Below, in pieces: positions 8,841 to 16,783 of a DNA stretch of 64,000 nt (its first letter is position 1; each line of letters starts with the position of its first letter). The notes below the pieces were generated by a model. The model worked only from the letters and a program-made list of their open reading frames with translations. It ran no database searches and had not been told where the DNA came from. A program made the translations under genes and the position numbers. Source of the stretch: Streptomyces sp. NBC_01296 (GTDB taxonomy: Bacteria; Actinomycetota; Actinomycetes; Streptomycetales; Streptomycetaceae); the NCBI RefSeq assembly GCF_035984415.1, contig NZ_CP130720.1:6572001-6636000 (forward strand). Direction: 5' to 3'.

Positions 8841-8846
8841 CGGGCG

Positions 8847-8877
8847 CCAAGGCGTCCGCGGCCTGACGGGGCCTTGG
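8847..8877 (+). terminator. Possible weak terminator hairpin
   Basis: CCAAGGC and GCCTTGG can pair across a 17-base loop just after the LysM protein gene. There is no T tract. This is weak evidence only. Confidence 0.25.
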
Positions 8878-8950
8878 AGCGGCCCCCGCCGGTGCGCTCG
8901 GGTGCGGGGGTGGTTCGGCACGCGGGCTGCCGGGAGGCAGACTGCTCGGC

Positions 8951-9916
8951 ATGCTGGAGACCTCCGCACGACTGCTGCGCCTGCTGTCCCTGTTGCAGGC
9001 CCACCGCGAATGGACCGGCTCCGATCTCGCGGAGCGCCTCGGCGTGACCCCGAGGACGGTGCGGCGCGATGTGGACCGCCTCCGGGAGCTCGGCTACCCG
9101 GTGAACGCCAGCCCGGGCACCGGCGGCGGCTACCAGCTGGGCGCCGGGGCCGAGCTGCCGCCGCTGCTGCTCGACGACGACGAGGCCGTCGCCGTCGCGG
9201 TGGGCCTGCGGACGGCCGCGGGGAACGGTGTCGAGGGGATCGGGGAGTCCTCCGTACGGGCGCTCGCCAAGCTCGAGCAGGTGCTGCCGGGGCGGCTGCG
9301 GCGGCGGGTGTCGGCCCTCAACGAGTTCACCGTGCCGATGCTGCGCGGGCCGGCCCGGGCCACCGTCGACCCCTCCGTGCTGACCGAGCTCGCCGCCGCG
9401 TGCCGGGACAGCGAGCGGCTGCGCTTCGGGTACCGGGACCACGAGGGCAACGTCAGCCGCCGCGTGGTGGAGCCGCACCGGCTGGTGTGCACCGAGCGCC
9501 GCTGGTACCTGGTCGCCTGGGACGTGGACCGGGAGGACTGGCGGACCTTCCGCGCCGACCGGATCGATCCCAGACCTCCGCACGGACCGCGCTTCACCCC
9601 GCGCCCGGCCCCCGCCGAGGACCTCGCCGCGTACGTGTCGCGCGGCGTGGCGCAGGCCGCGTACGCGGCCCGGGCGGTGCTGCGGCTGAAGATGTCGGCG
9701 GAGGCGGCGGCCGGGATCGTGGGGCCGAGCGACGGGGCCCTGGAGCCGGTCGACGCCGAGAGCTGCCTGCTGCGCACCGGGGCCGTGAACCTCGACGTAC
9801 TCGTCATTCACGTCATGCTGCTCGGCTGTGAGTTCGAGGTGATCGAGCCGCCGGAGCTGACGGACCGCATCAGAGCGGCCCGGGACCTTCTCGGGCGAGC
9901 CGTGGAGAAGATGTAA
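8951..9916 (+). CDS. HTH-WYL transcriptional regulator
   Basis: A 321-residue regulator with an N-terminal winged helix (about 1-60; the recognition part reads V-T-P-R-T-V-R-R-D-V) and a WYL domain (about 145-235) with the W-Y-L-V-A-W core. WYL domains sense nucleic acid or nucleotide ligands. A C-terminal WCX-like extension follows. The target is unknown. Both neighbours are separate units, so no obvious partner operon is adjacent. The gene ends with TAA, unusual in this window. Confidence 0.93.
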   Translation: MLETSARLLRLLSLLQAHREWTGSDLAERLGVTPRTVRRDVDRLRELGYPVNASPGTGGGYQLGAGAELPPLLLDDDEAVAVAVGLRTAAGNGVEGIGESSVRALAKLEQVLPGRLRRRVSALNEFTVPMLRGPARATVDPSVLTELAAACRDSERLRFGYRDHEGNVSRRVVEPHRLVCTERRWYLVAWDVDREDWRTFRADRIDPRPPHGPRFTPRPAPAEDLAAYVSRGVAQAAYAARAVLRLKMSAEAAAGIVGPSDGALEPVDAESCLLRTGAVNLDVLVIHVMLLGCEFEVIEPPELTDRIRAARDLLGRAVEKM

Positions 9917-9964
9917 GGAAACTGAGGGGTGTTCACATGACCGCGCAGGGCGGTCCGCGGCAAT

Positions 9965-9983
9965 CCCCGGGGAAATTCCGGGG
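9965..9983 (+). terminator. Candidate terminator after WYL regulator
   Basis: CCCCGG, a 7-base loop and CCGGGG form a perfect six-pair stem 48 bases after the stop of the WYL gene. No T tract follows, as is common in this group. Confidence 0.4.
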
Positions 9984-10195
9984 CTCTCGGGCGGAATGCG
10001 GAACGGGATGTGCGGAGCGCATCTCGCGCGCCGGAAAAAGAATGGCCCGCACTCACTTCCGCGGCTGTGCGCATGAAGCCGGGCCCGTCAAAGAACTGTC
10101 GACATTCCGTGACACAAGCGTGACCCGGTACGGACGAACGTCCGGGCGCGGAGCTGACGTTCCGGGCGTGCGTACGGCGCGGACCACCGCAATGG

Positions 10196-10230
10196 CCGAG
10201 GCGGGCCGGTGATGATCCGGCCCGCCTCGG
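10196..10230 (-). terminator. Strong hairpin terminator downstream of PAP2 gene
   Basis: A perfect 14-pair stem, CCGAGGCGGGCCGG with its complement, around the 7-base loop TGATGAT. It lies about 85 bases past the stop of the PAP2 gene on the minus strand and can also stop plus-strand transcripts. One of the best terminators in the window. Confidence 0.75.
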
Positions 10231-10283
10231 TGGTGCGCGGTGAAGTGATGCGCGGTGCAGTGGTGCGGGGTGAGGTGGTGCGT
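10230..10283. repeat. 15-base imperfect tandem repeat, about 3.6 copies
   Basis: Units such as GGTGAAGTGATGCGC, GGTGCAGTGGTGCGG and GGTGAGGTGGTGCGT follow one another, with a partial unit in front. The array sits between the terminator and the 3' end of the PAP2 gene. The same 15-base period appears in another array at 51494-51598. Confidence 0.7.
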
Positions 10284-10314
10284 ACCGTCCCGCGAAGTCC
10301 CGTACGGGGGCGGC

Positions 10315-11403
10315 TCAGCCGCCGGTGGCCGGACGGGCCGCCGCGCGTCCGGCGGCGGGCCGCTCGGTGTGCGCCGGGCGGCGGCTGCCGGCCGGCGTGA
10401 CCGGGGTCCGCTCGGACCGGATCAGGTGCGGCCGGCCGGAGACGTGCGCGGCGGGCCGGGGCACCGGGGCGTGCGCCTGGCCGGCCGGCACCGGCACGGT
10501 CGCGGGGGCGGACGCCGGTGCGGCCGCGGTGGCGGGCTCGTGCGGGCCGGCGGCCTCGGTGGCGAGCCGGAGCTGCCACTTGCCGCCCGCGGAGAGCATC
10601 GGGGTGAGCACGGTGGCGACCGGTACGGGCACGCTCCCGGTCTCCAGCCGGCGGCGCAGCCGCTCCCGCAGCGCGAAGACGCGGGCCTCGACCCCGGCGA
10701 TCAGCGGCTCGAACCAGGGCAGCGCCAGCATGATCAGCAGACCTGCGGACCAGCCGAGCAGCACGTCGCTGACCCAGTGGGTGCCGAGGTACACGGTGGT
10801 GGCGCCGACGCTCAGCGAGACGACGGCGGACACCACGGACAGCACCCGCCGGGTGACGGTGGTGGAGGCCAGGTAGGCCAGGATTCCCCAGGTCACGACG
10901 GCATTGGCGGTGTGGCCGGAAGGAAATATATCGCCGCCGGCGAAGAGCTCGGCGGAGCCGATCTGCGTGGCGTAGTGCGGGCCGAGCCGGCCGAGGCCGA
11001 GCTTGACGGCGCCGACGGTGATGTTGAGCAGGAGCAGCGCCACGCCGAGGGTGATCAGCGGGCGGAGGGTGTGCTGCCGCCAGGAGCGCCAGCCGAGCCA
11101 TGCGGCGACCATGACCGCGGTGGGTCCGCGCTGGCCCAGGACCACGAGGTAGTCGAGGAAGGCGTGCAGCTGCGGCCACTGCTCGTAGGGCCGGAAGAAC
11201 ATGACCTGCCAGTCCAGGCGGACGAGCCAGGACGTGGTCAGGACGGCCACCACGATCGCGAGGTAGAACGCGAGGGTCGATCCGAGGAGCACGACGCGGT
11301 GCCGGCTCATCTGCGGTGTTTGCAGATGAGCCGGTCGCTCTGGTTCCCGGTCCAGCCGGGCGAACACCCGCTCCGGACGGGTCAGGATTTGGTCGGTACG
11401 CAC
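10315..11403 (-). CDS. PAP2-family membrane phosphatase
   Basis: A 362-residue polytopic membrane protein of the phosphatidic-acid phosphatase type 2 family, probably acting on lipid phosphates at the outer face of the membrane. About six membrane segments lie between residues 38 and 235. Motif 2 is F-P-S-G-H (H164), and motif 3 has H209 and D213 in G-T-H-W-V-S-D. Motif 1 is degenerate (K134, then R139-L-G-P), and the usual Ser-Arg of motif 3 reads Thr-Thr. This may mark a divergent subfamily. The C-terminal 110 residues are Pro/Ala/Arg-rich and cytosolic. The start codon is GTG. Confidence 0.88.
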   Translation of the reverse strand: MRTDQILTRPERVFARLDREPERPAHLQTPQMSRHRVVLLGSTLAFYLAIVVAVLTTSWLVRLDWQVMFFRPYEQWPQLHAFLDYLVVLGQRGPTAVMVAAWLGWRSWRQHTLRPLITLGVALLLLNITVGAVKLGLGRLGPHYATQIGSAELFAGGDIFPSGHTANAVVTWGILAYLASTTVTRRVLSVVSAVVSLSVGATTVYLGTHWVSDVLLGWSAGLLIMLALPWFEPLIAGVEARVFALRERLRRRLETGSVPVPVATVLTPMLSAGGKWQLRLATEAAGPHEPATAAAPASAPATVPVPAGQAHAPVPRPAAHVSGRPHLIRSERTPVTPAGSRRPAHTERPAAGRAAARPATGG

Positions 11404-11651
11404 TCAATCGACGTTACCGCGCGCCGATGGGCGGCCCGGTCGAATCACGGGCTTTGTGATGACCATGTGATGTGGAGTTGGTCTCACGCGCGGCTTAATT
11501 CCTCGGATTTAGACATTAGTTGGAGCCGTACCGGGTCCATTGACCCGGCCATTGTTTCGCATACTCGGCCGGGCTTTATCGGTGCCGCTCAATCACTTTG
11601 CTCAAAGATGGATCGGAGTGATCCATTCCGTGATGCTGGCCCTCCGTGGGC

Positions 11652-11681
11652 GCCGCTGCGGCCCCTGCGGGCCGCAGCGGC
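11652..11681 (-). terminator. Strong hairpin terminator after mannosyltransferase-like gene
   Basis: GCCGCTGCGGCCC pairs perfectly with GGGCCGCAGCGGC across a 4-base loop (CTGC), starting eight bases beyond the minus-strand stop at 11690. The stem is 13 pairs and should end the minus-strand transcript. The rest of 11404-11689 is noticeably richer in A and T and probably holds the PAP2 promoter. Confidence 0.75.
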
Positions 11682-11689
11682 CGGAGCCC

Positions 11690-12805
11690 CTACGGGGGGC
11701 CCGAGCCGTTCAGCCAGAAGGCCCCGTACGCCGCCGACGCCAGCGCCACCGCGCCGAGCACCGCGACCGCCCGCCCGGTCCGCCACCGGGCCAGTGCCAC
11801 CGCCGCCGGCAGCAGCAGCGGGAACGCGGGCAGCAGCAGCCGGGGCTTGGAGCCGAAGTACCCCGACGCGCACAGCGCCAGCGCGACGACGATCCCGCAG
11901 TAGACGAGGAGCGCGGCCGGCTGGCGCTGCCGCACGCACAGCGCGTACAGCCACAGCACCAGCACGACGCCCGCGATCAGCCCGACCCCGGCGGGGAACG
12001 CGGACGAGGCCAGCTTCGCCCCGATGAACCGGGCGAAGGCCCAGCCGCCGTCGAAGCCGTTGCCCCAGCCGCCCTGCACGTCCAGGTAGCCGAGCAGCCC
12101 GTCCCCGGTGCGCGCCCCGACCCACAGCACGTAAGCGGCCGCTCCCGCCGGGGCCAGCAGCATCCCGGCCGCCATCCGCCAGGACCGCTCCCCGCGCCGG
12201 TGGGCCAGTACGGCCGCCACCCACACCGCCGCCACCACCGCGGCGCCGACCGGGCGGGTCAGCCCCGCCGCGGCCGCGAGGAGGCCGGCGGTCAGCCACC
12301 GGCCGCGCAGGGCCCCGTACAGCGCCCAGGCGGCCAGCGCCGTGAACAGCGACTCGCTGTACGCCATCGACTGCACGATCCCGACCGGCAGCGCGGCCCA
12401 GGCCCCGGCGGCGAACACCCCGGCCCGGCGGCCGTACAGGAGGTCCGCGACCGCGAAGATCCCCCAGGCCGCGCCGAGCCCGGCCACCACCGAGACCACG
12501 AGGCCCGCGGAGCCGTACGACAGCCCGGTCGGCGCCGCGACCAGCCGCTCCAGCCAGGGCAGCAGCGGGAAGAAGGCCAGGTTCGAGTGCACGTGCCCGT
12601 TCGGGAGCACCACCTCGTACCCGTACCCCTCGGCGGCGATGCGGGCGTACCAGAGCGAGTCCCAGCGCGCCGACAGCAGCGTGTGCGGACTGCTGTCGAC
12701 GGCCGCGCCCCAGGCCGCGAGCACGGCCAGCCCGAGGAGCCGGACCGCTGCGAAGACGGCCAGGGCGGGCGCGGCCCGGCGAAATCCAAGATCTTCCACG
12801 GGCAT
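11690..12805 (-). CDS. Polytopic membrane mannosyltransferase-like protein (PIG-V type)
   Basis: A 371-residue protein with about nine or ten membrane segments. Near the N terminus it has R-W-D-S-L-W-Y-A-R-I-A-A-E-G-Y, the signature region of PIG-V-like mannosyltransferases, which use polyprenyl-phosphate-linked mannose. The cell-surface acceptor is unknown. The ATG at 12805 was chosen because hydrophobic, homologous-looking sequence begins there; the open frame runs 44 codons farther without such content. It is divergent from the MFS transporter. Confidence 0.85.
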   Translation of the reverse strand: MPVEDLGFRRAAPALAVFAAVRLLGLAVLAAWGAAVDSSPHTLLSARWDSLWYARIAAEGYGYEVVLPNGHVHSNLAFFPLLPWLERLVAAPTGLSYGSAGLVVSVVAGLGAAWGIFAVADLLYGRRAGVFAAGAWAALPVGIVQSMAYSESLFTALAAWALYGALRGRWLTAGLLAAAAGLTRPVGAAVVAAVWVAAVLAHRRGERSWRMAAGMLLAPAGAAAYVLWVGARTGDGLLGYLDVQGGWGNGFDGGWAFARFIGAKLASSAFPAGVGLIAGVVLVLWLYALCVRQRQPAALLVYCGIVVALALCASGYFGSKPRLLLPAFPLLLPAAVALARWRTGRAVAVLGAVALASAAYGAFWLNGSGPP

Positions 12806-13122
12806 GATTATCGGTGGCGCCGGTGCATGCCGTCGGCGCAGAACCACAGGTCGTGACCGCGCGTGTACGTGGTGGGGGCACCTCCCGGCGGTGGATCGGG
12901 GGAGGAGGGGGAGGGCGGGGTGATTCGAGTGGCGCACACCACACCGAGGGCTCCGCCGCTATGAGAGCTTGACCACGTGTCGGGCAGACGAACTCGCGTA
13001 CGCTGACGCTTCACTCGCGTGTCGATGCCGGACCCCGTAGGACGCCGCACAGTGCCCACCACCACCGTGGCTCCGCAAAACGCTGGTCCGCCGAGTGCGA
13101 GCGATCATCTGGAGGTACATGC
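12806..13122. other. 317-base divergent intergenic region
   Basis: Should contain promoters for the mannosyltransferase-like gene and the MFS gene. A TTGACC hexamer lies at 12969-12974, but I see no good matching minus-10 box at 17-18 bases. No gene or RNA recognised. Confidence 0.5.
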
Positions 13123-14772
13123 ATGTCGGGGACGAACGCGGCCGCCTTCCGGCTGCGGCTGCACGCCGCCTCCGGCGGGACCAACCGCTGGCTCGTCCTC
13201 GCGGTCCTCTGCGTCAGCCTGGTCCTCGTCGCGCTCGACGCGACGATCCTGCACGTCGCCGTCCCCTCCGTCACCGCGGACCTGCGCCCCGGCTCGGTCG
13301 AGCTCCTGTGGATCGTCGACGCCTACCCGCTGGTCTGCGCCGCCCTGCTGATCCTCTTCGGCACCCTCGGCGACCGGGTCGGCCGCCGCCGGATACTCCT
13401 GCTCGGCTACGGGCTCTTCGGCGCGGCCTCCGCCCTGGCGGCCCTGGCCGACAACGCCCAGGTCCTGATCGCCGCCCGCGCCCTGCTCGGCGTCGGCGGC
13501 GCGATGATCATGCCCGCCACCCTGTCGCTCCTGCGGCAGGTCTTCCCCGACCGGCGCGAGCGGGCCCTCGCCATCGGCATCTGGACCGCCGTCGCCGCCA
13601 TCGGCGCGGCCAGCGGGCCGGTGCTCGGCGGCTTCCTGGTCCAGCACTTCTGGTGGGGCTCGGTCTTCCTGATCAACATCCCGCTGATGGCCCTGATCCT
13701 GCCGCTCGGGCGGTGGCTGCTGCCCGAGTCCAAGGGGTCCTGCGACGGGCCCTGGGACGTGCTCGGCGCGCTGATGGCCGCCGGCGGCGTGCTCGGCGTG
13801 GTCCTCGGGGTCAAGCGGATCGGCGCGGAGCGCCGGCTCCTCGACGCCGAAGCACTGGTGCCGCTGCTGCTGGGCGCGGTGCTGCTGTTCCTGTTCGTAC
13901 GGCGGCAGAAGCGGCGTACGCACCCGCTCATCGACATGCGGATGTTCTCGCGCGCCGCCTTCTCGACGTCCGTCGGGTGCATCGTGCTCGCCATGCTGGC
14001 GCTGGTCGGGCTGGAGCTGATCGCGGTCCAGTACCTCCAGCTGGTGCTCCACCTCAGCCCGCTGCAGACGGGGCTGCGGCTGCTGCCGCTCACCTTCGCC
14101 GCGATGGCCGCAGGCGCCACCGGGTCGTACACGCTGGCCCGGATCGGGCCGCGCACGATGGTGTCGCTCGGCTTCGTACTGACGGCGTTCGCCGTCCTGC
14201 TGCTGACGTTCATGGGGCAGCACGACCGGCCCGTGCTCCTCACGGTCGGGTTCATCCTGCTCGGCTTCGGGCTGCAGACCACGCTGTTCGCGGCGTACGA
14301 GTCGATGCTGAGCGAGGCGCCCGCGGCCACGGCCGGCGGGGCGGCCTCCATAGGCGAGACCTCGTACCAGCTGGGCGCGGGGATGGGCATCGCGCTGCTC
14401 GGCAGTGTCATGAACGCGGCCTATGCGCCGGGGCTGCTGCACGTGCCGGGGGTGTCGGCTTCGGATGCGGCGGGGGCGGCGAATTCCCTGGGCGAGGCGT
14501 ATCAGATCGCGGGGACCCTCGGGGGCGCTGCGGGTGAGTCGCTGTACGCGGCGGCGCGGCACTCGTTCGTGCACGGGTTGCACGTCACGCTCGTCGTCAG
14601 CGCGGGGCTGCTGCTGGCCGGTGCCGTGATGGCCCTGAAGCTGCCGCGGGCCATGGAGTGCGCGGAGCCCGAGGCCGAGCCGGTCCGCCTCCCCGCCCAG
14701 GCCGCCCCCGACGCCCCGCGCATCCCGGCTCCGGTGGCCCCGGACCGCGACGCGGCCGCCCGCCCGGCCTGA
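13123..14772 (+). CDS. MFS drug-efflux transporter, DHA2 (EmrB/QacA) type
   Basis: A 549-residue proton-coupled exporter with 14 predicted membrane segments. The DHA2-type start (L-D-A-T-I-L-H-V-A-V-P-S) is followed by the loop 2-3 motif G-D-R-V-G-R-R-R, and by the antiporter motif C region around residues 150-170 (G-P-V-L-G-G-F). The Pro/Ala-rich last 40 residues are cytosolic. No adjacent TetR regulator is seen, so the substrate and inducer are unknown. The ATG is preceded by GGAGG-like sequence. Confidence 0.93.
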   Translation: MSGTNAAAFRLRLHAASGGTNRWLVLAVLCVSLVLVALDATILHVAVPSVTADLRPGSVELLWIVDAYPLVCAALLILFGTLGDRVGRRRILLLGYGLFGAASALAALADNAQVLIAARALLGVGGAMIMPATLSLLRQVFPDRRERALAIGIWTAVAAIGAASGPVLGGFLVQHFWWGSVFLINIPLMALILPLGRWLLPESKGSCDGPWDVLGALMAAGGVLGVVLGVKRIGAERRLLDAEALVPLLLGAVLLFLFVRRQKRRTHPLIDMRMFSRAAFSTSVGCIVLAMLALVGLELIAVQYLQLVLHLSPLQTGLRLLPLTFAAMAAGATGSYTLARIGPRTMVSLGFVLTAFAVLLLTFMGQHDRPVLLTVGFILLGFGLQTTLFAAYESMLSEAPAATAGGAASIGETSYQLGAGMGIALLGSVMNAAYAPGLLHVPGVSASDAAGAANSLGEAYQIAGTLGGAAGESLYAAARHSFVHGLHVTLVVSAGLLLAGAVMALKLPRAMECAEPEAEPVRLPAQAAPDAPRIPAPVAPDRDAAARPA

Positions 14773-14872
14773 CTCCCGCTGCGCGGGGTCGGGTGGGGGT
14801 GGACCGCAGGCGGTCGCGCGGACAAACTTGCACCGCTAGGTTTCGCACCGCAGGTCCGCACCAGGAGGCGCC

Positions 14873-16042
14873 GTGCCCTTCGTACCCACCGATCCGCTCG
14901 GGCTCGACGAGCTCCTCGCGCCCGAGGACCTCGCCATCCGCGACACCGTCCGCGGCTGGGCCGCCGACCGCGTGCTCCCGCACATCGCCGACTGGTACGA
15001 GAGCGGCGAGCTGCCCGGGATCCGGGAGCTGGCGAAAGAGCTCGGCGCGCTCGGGGCGCTCGGGATGTCACTGGAGGGGTACGGCTGCGCCGGGGCCTCC
15101 GCCGTGCAGTACGGGCTCGCCTGCCTCGAGCTGGAGGCCGCCGACTCCGGGATCCGGTCCCTCGTCTCCGTGCAGGGATCGCTCGCCATGTACGCGATCT
15201 GGAAGTACGGCTCCGAGGAGCAGAAGCAGCGCTGGCTCCCCGGCATGGCGGCCGGCGAGCTGATCGGCTGCTTCGGGCTGACCGAGCCCGACGTCGGCTC
15301 CGACCCGGCGGCCATGCGCACGTACGCCAAGCGCGACGGCACCGACTGGGTGCTGAACGGGCGCAAGATGTGGATCACCAACGGCAGCGTCGCGGCCGTG
15401 GCCGTGGTGTGGGCGCAGACCGACGAGGGGATCCGCGGGTTCGCCGTCCCCACCGACGCGGCCGGGTTCTCCGCGCCCGAGATCAAGCACAAGTGGTCGC
15501 TCCGGGCGTCCGTGACGAGTGAACTGGTCATGGACGACGTGCGGCTGCCTGCCGATGCGGTGCTTCCGGGGGTCACCGGGCTCAAGGGGCCGCTGGGCTG
15601 CCTCAGCCATGCGCGGTACGGGATCATCTGGGGGGCGATGGGCGCGGCGCGCGCCAGCTTCGAGGCCGCGCTCGACTACGCGCGGACGCGGGAGCAGTTC
15701 GGCAAGCCCATCGGCGGTTTCCAGCTCACCCAGGCGAAGCTCGCCGACATGGCGCTGGAACTCCACAAGGGCATCCTGCTCGCCCACCACCTGGGGCGGC
15801 GGATGGACGCGGGCACCCTGCGGCCGGAGCAGATCAGTTTCGGAAAGCTCAACAACGTCCGCGAGGCCATCGAGATCTGCCGCACCGCGCGGACCATCCT
15901 CGGCGCCAACGGGATCTCGCTCGAATACCCCGTCATGCGGCACGCCACGAACCTCGAGTCGGTGCTCACCTACGAGGGCACCGTCGAGATGCACCAGTTG
16001 GTGCTGGGCAAGGCGCTCACCGGGCTCGACGCCTTCCGGTGA
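14873..16042 (+). CDS. Acyl-CoA dehydrogenase, glutaryl-CoA dehydrogenase type
   Basis: An FAD enzyme of 389 residues. The sequence G-L-T-E-P-D-V-G-S-D binds substrate and flavin, W-I-T-N-G is conserved, and the catalytic base is Glu368 in T-Y-E-G-T. The stretch from K-L-N-N-V-R-E to the end closely follows glutaryl-CoA dehydrogenases, which oxidise and decarboxylate glutaryl-CoA in lysine and tryptophan breakdown. No electron-transfer partner is nearby. The GTG start has AGGAGG at 14863-14868. It converges on sflA with only nine bases between stops. Confidence 0.88.
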   Translation: MPFVPTDPLGLDELLAPEDLAIRDTVRGWAADRVLPHIADWYESGELPGIRELAKELGALGALGMSLEGYGCAGASAVQYGLACLELEAADSGIRSLVSVQGSLAMYAIWKYGSEEQKQRWLPGMAAGELIGCFGLTEPDVGSDPAAMRTYAKRDGTDWVLNGRKMWITNGSVAAVAVVWAQTDEGIRGFAVPTDAAGFSAPEIKHKWSLRASVTSELVMDDVRLPADAVLPGVTGLKGPLGCLSHARYGIIWGAMGAARASFEAALDYARTREQFGKPIGGFQLTQAKLADMALELHKGILLAHHLGRRMDAGTLRPEQISFGKLNNVREAIEICRTARTILGANGISLEYPVMRHATNLESVLTYEGTVEMHQLVLGKALTGLDAFR

Positions 16043-16051
16043 GACCCCTGC

Positions 16052-16501
16052 TCAGCTCTGGTTGAAGAAGTCGCGCGAGCGGCCGGCGGGCTCGCCGCTC
16101 ACGACCTGGGTGTCGGCCGGGGTCAGCAGGAAGACCCTGGTCGCCACCCGCTCGATCGAACCGCGCAGGCCGAAGGTCAGGCCGGCCGCGAAGTCGACCA
16201 CGCGCTTGGCGTCGGCCGGGTCCATGGACGACAGGTTCACGATCACCGGGACGCCCTCGCGGAACAGTTCGCCGATGCCGCGCGCGTCACGGAAGCCGTC
16301 CGGGGTGACCGTCGCGATGCGCCGGCCGTGCTCGACGGCCGAGTCCGACGCGACCCTGACCCGGGGGTCGGTGACCCACTGGTCGCCGGGGCCCGCGACG
16401 GAACCCTGCGCGGCCTCCGCGTAGTCGTCGTCGTAGTAACGCTCGTCGTCGCTGTCCTCCACGAGACCCAACCAGGCACTCGCCTTGCGTACCGAACCCA
16501 T
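16052..16501 (-). CDS. sflA: SepF-like cell-division protein (SflA type)
   Basis: A 149-residue protein of the SepF family, which links FtsZ to the membrane. The N terminus (M-G-S-V-R-K-A-S-A-W-L-G-L-V) can form an amphipathic helix, an acidic linker (D-D-D-Y) follows, and the SepF core runs from about residue 60 with V-I-V-N-L and the F-A-A-G-L-x-F-G-L-R-G segment. Streptomyces has three paralogues; the short linker and the neighbourhood next to an acyl-CoA dehydrogenase match the paralogue I recall as SflA (SCO1749), not SepF in the ftsZ cluster. An AAAGGAGG ribosome site precedes the ATG. Confidence 0.85.
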   Translation of the reverse strand: MGSVRKASAWLGLVEDSDDERYYDDDYAEAAQGSVAGPGDQWVTDPRVRVASDSAVEHGRRIATVTPDGFRDARGIGELFREGVPVIVNLSSMDPADAKRVVDFAAGLTFGLRGSIERVATRVFLLTPADTQVVSGEPAGRSRDFFNQS

Positions 16502-16783
16502 GGACGCCTCCTTTCACCGCAGTCGGTTGTCTTCTCTCCGCTGCCCCTATGGTCGTCCATGATGCTGACAACGCGCCAAGTGGATAGCCGCCGCGCAGGG
16601 GTTTCGTGACGGTACTGGTGCAGAACATCCGTTGCACCGTCAAGGATCCTGATGGCTACCACTGCTGTCTGAGTGAAAATACGACTGCTGCTGCCGTGTG
16701 GGTGACCGACAGCGGCGTACGAGTGAACGATCCGGCTCGATACGATGCGCATCACGCACGCGTATGACACACGGGGGACCGGT

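Larger units (their letters stand above)
9917..10314. other. 398-base intergenic region
   Basis: No convincing gene. It holds the candidate hairpin at 9965-9983, the strong bidirectional terminator at 10196-10230, and a 15-base tandem repeat at 10230-10283. A 91-codon open frame beginning at 9937 has no coding character or homologous look and was not called. Confidence 0.6.

Noticed and set aside
16745..16783. An upstream ATG start (16745) for the DUF5685 gene
   Set aside because: The family begins at F-G-I-V-R-P-C, which is directly after the TTG at 16784, with a G-rich ribosome site; the upstream codons have no homologous content.
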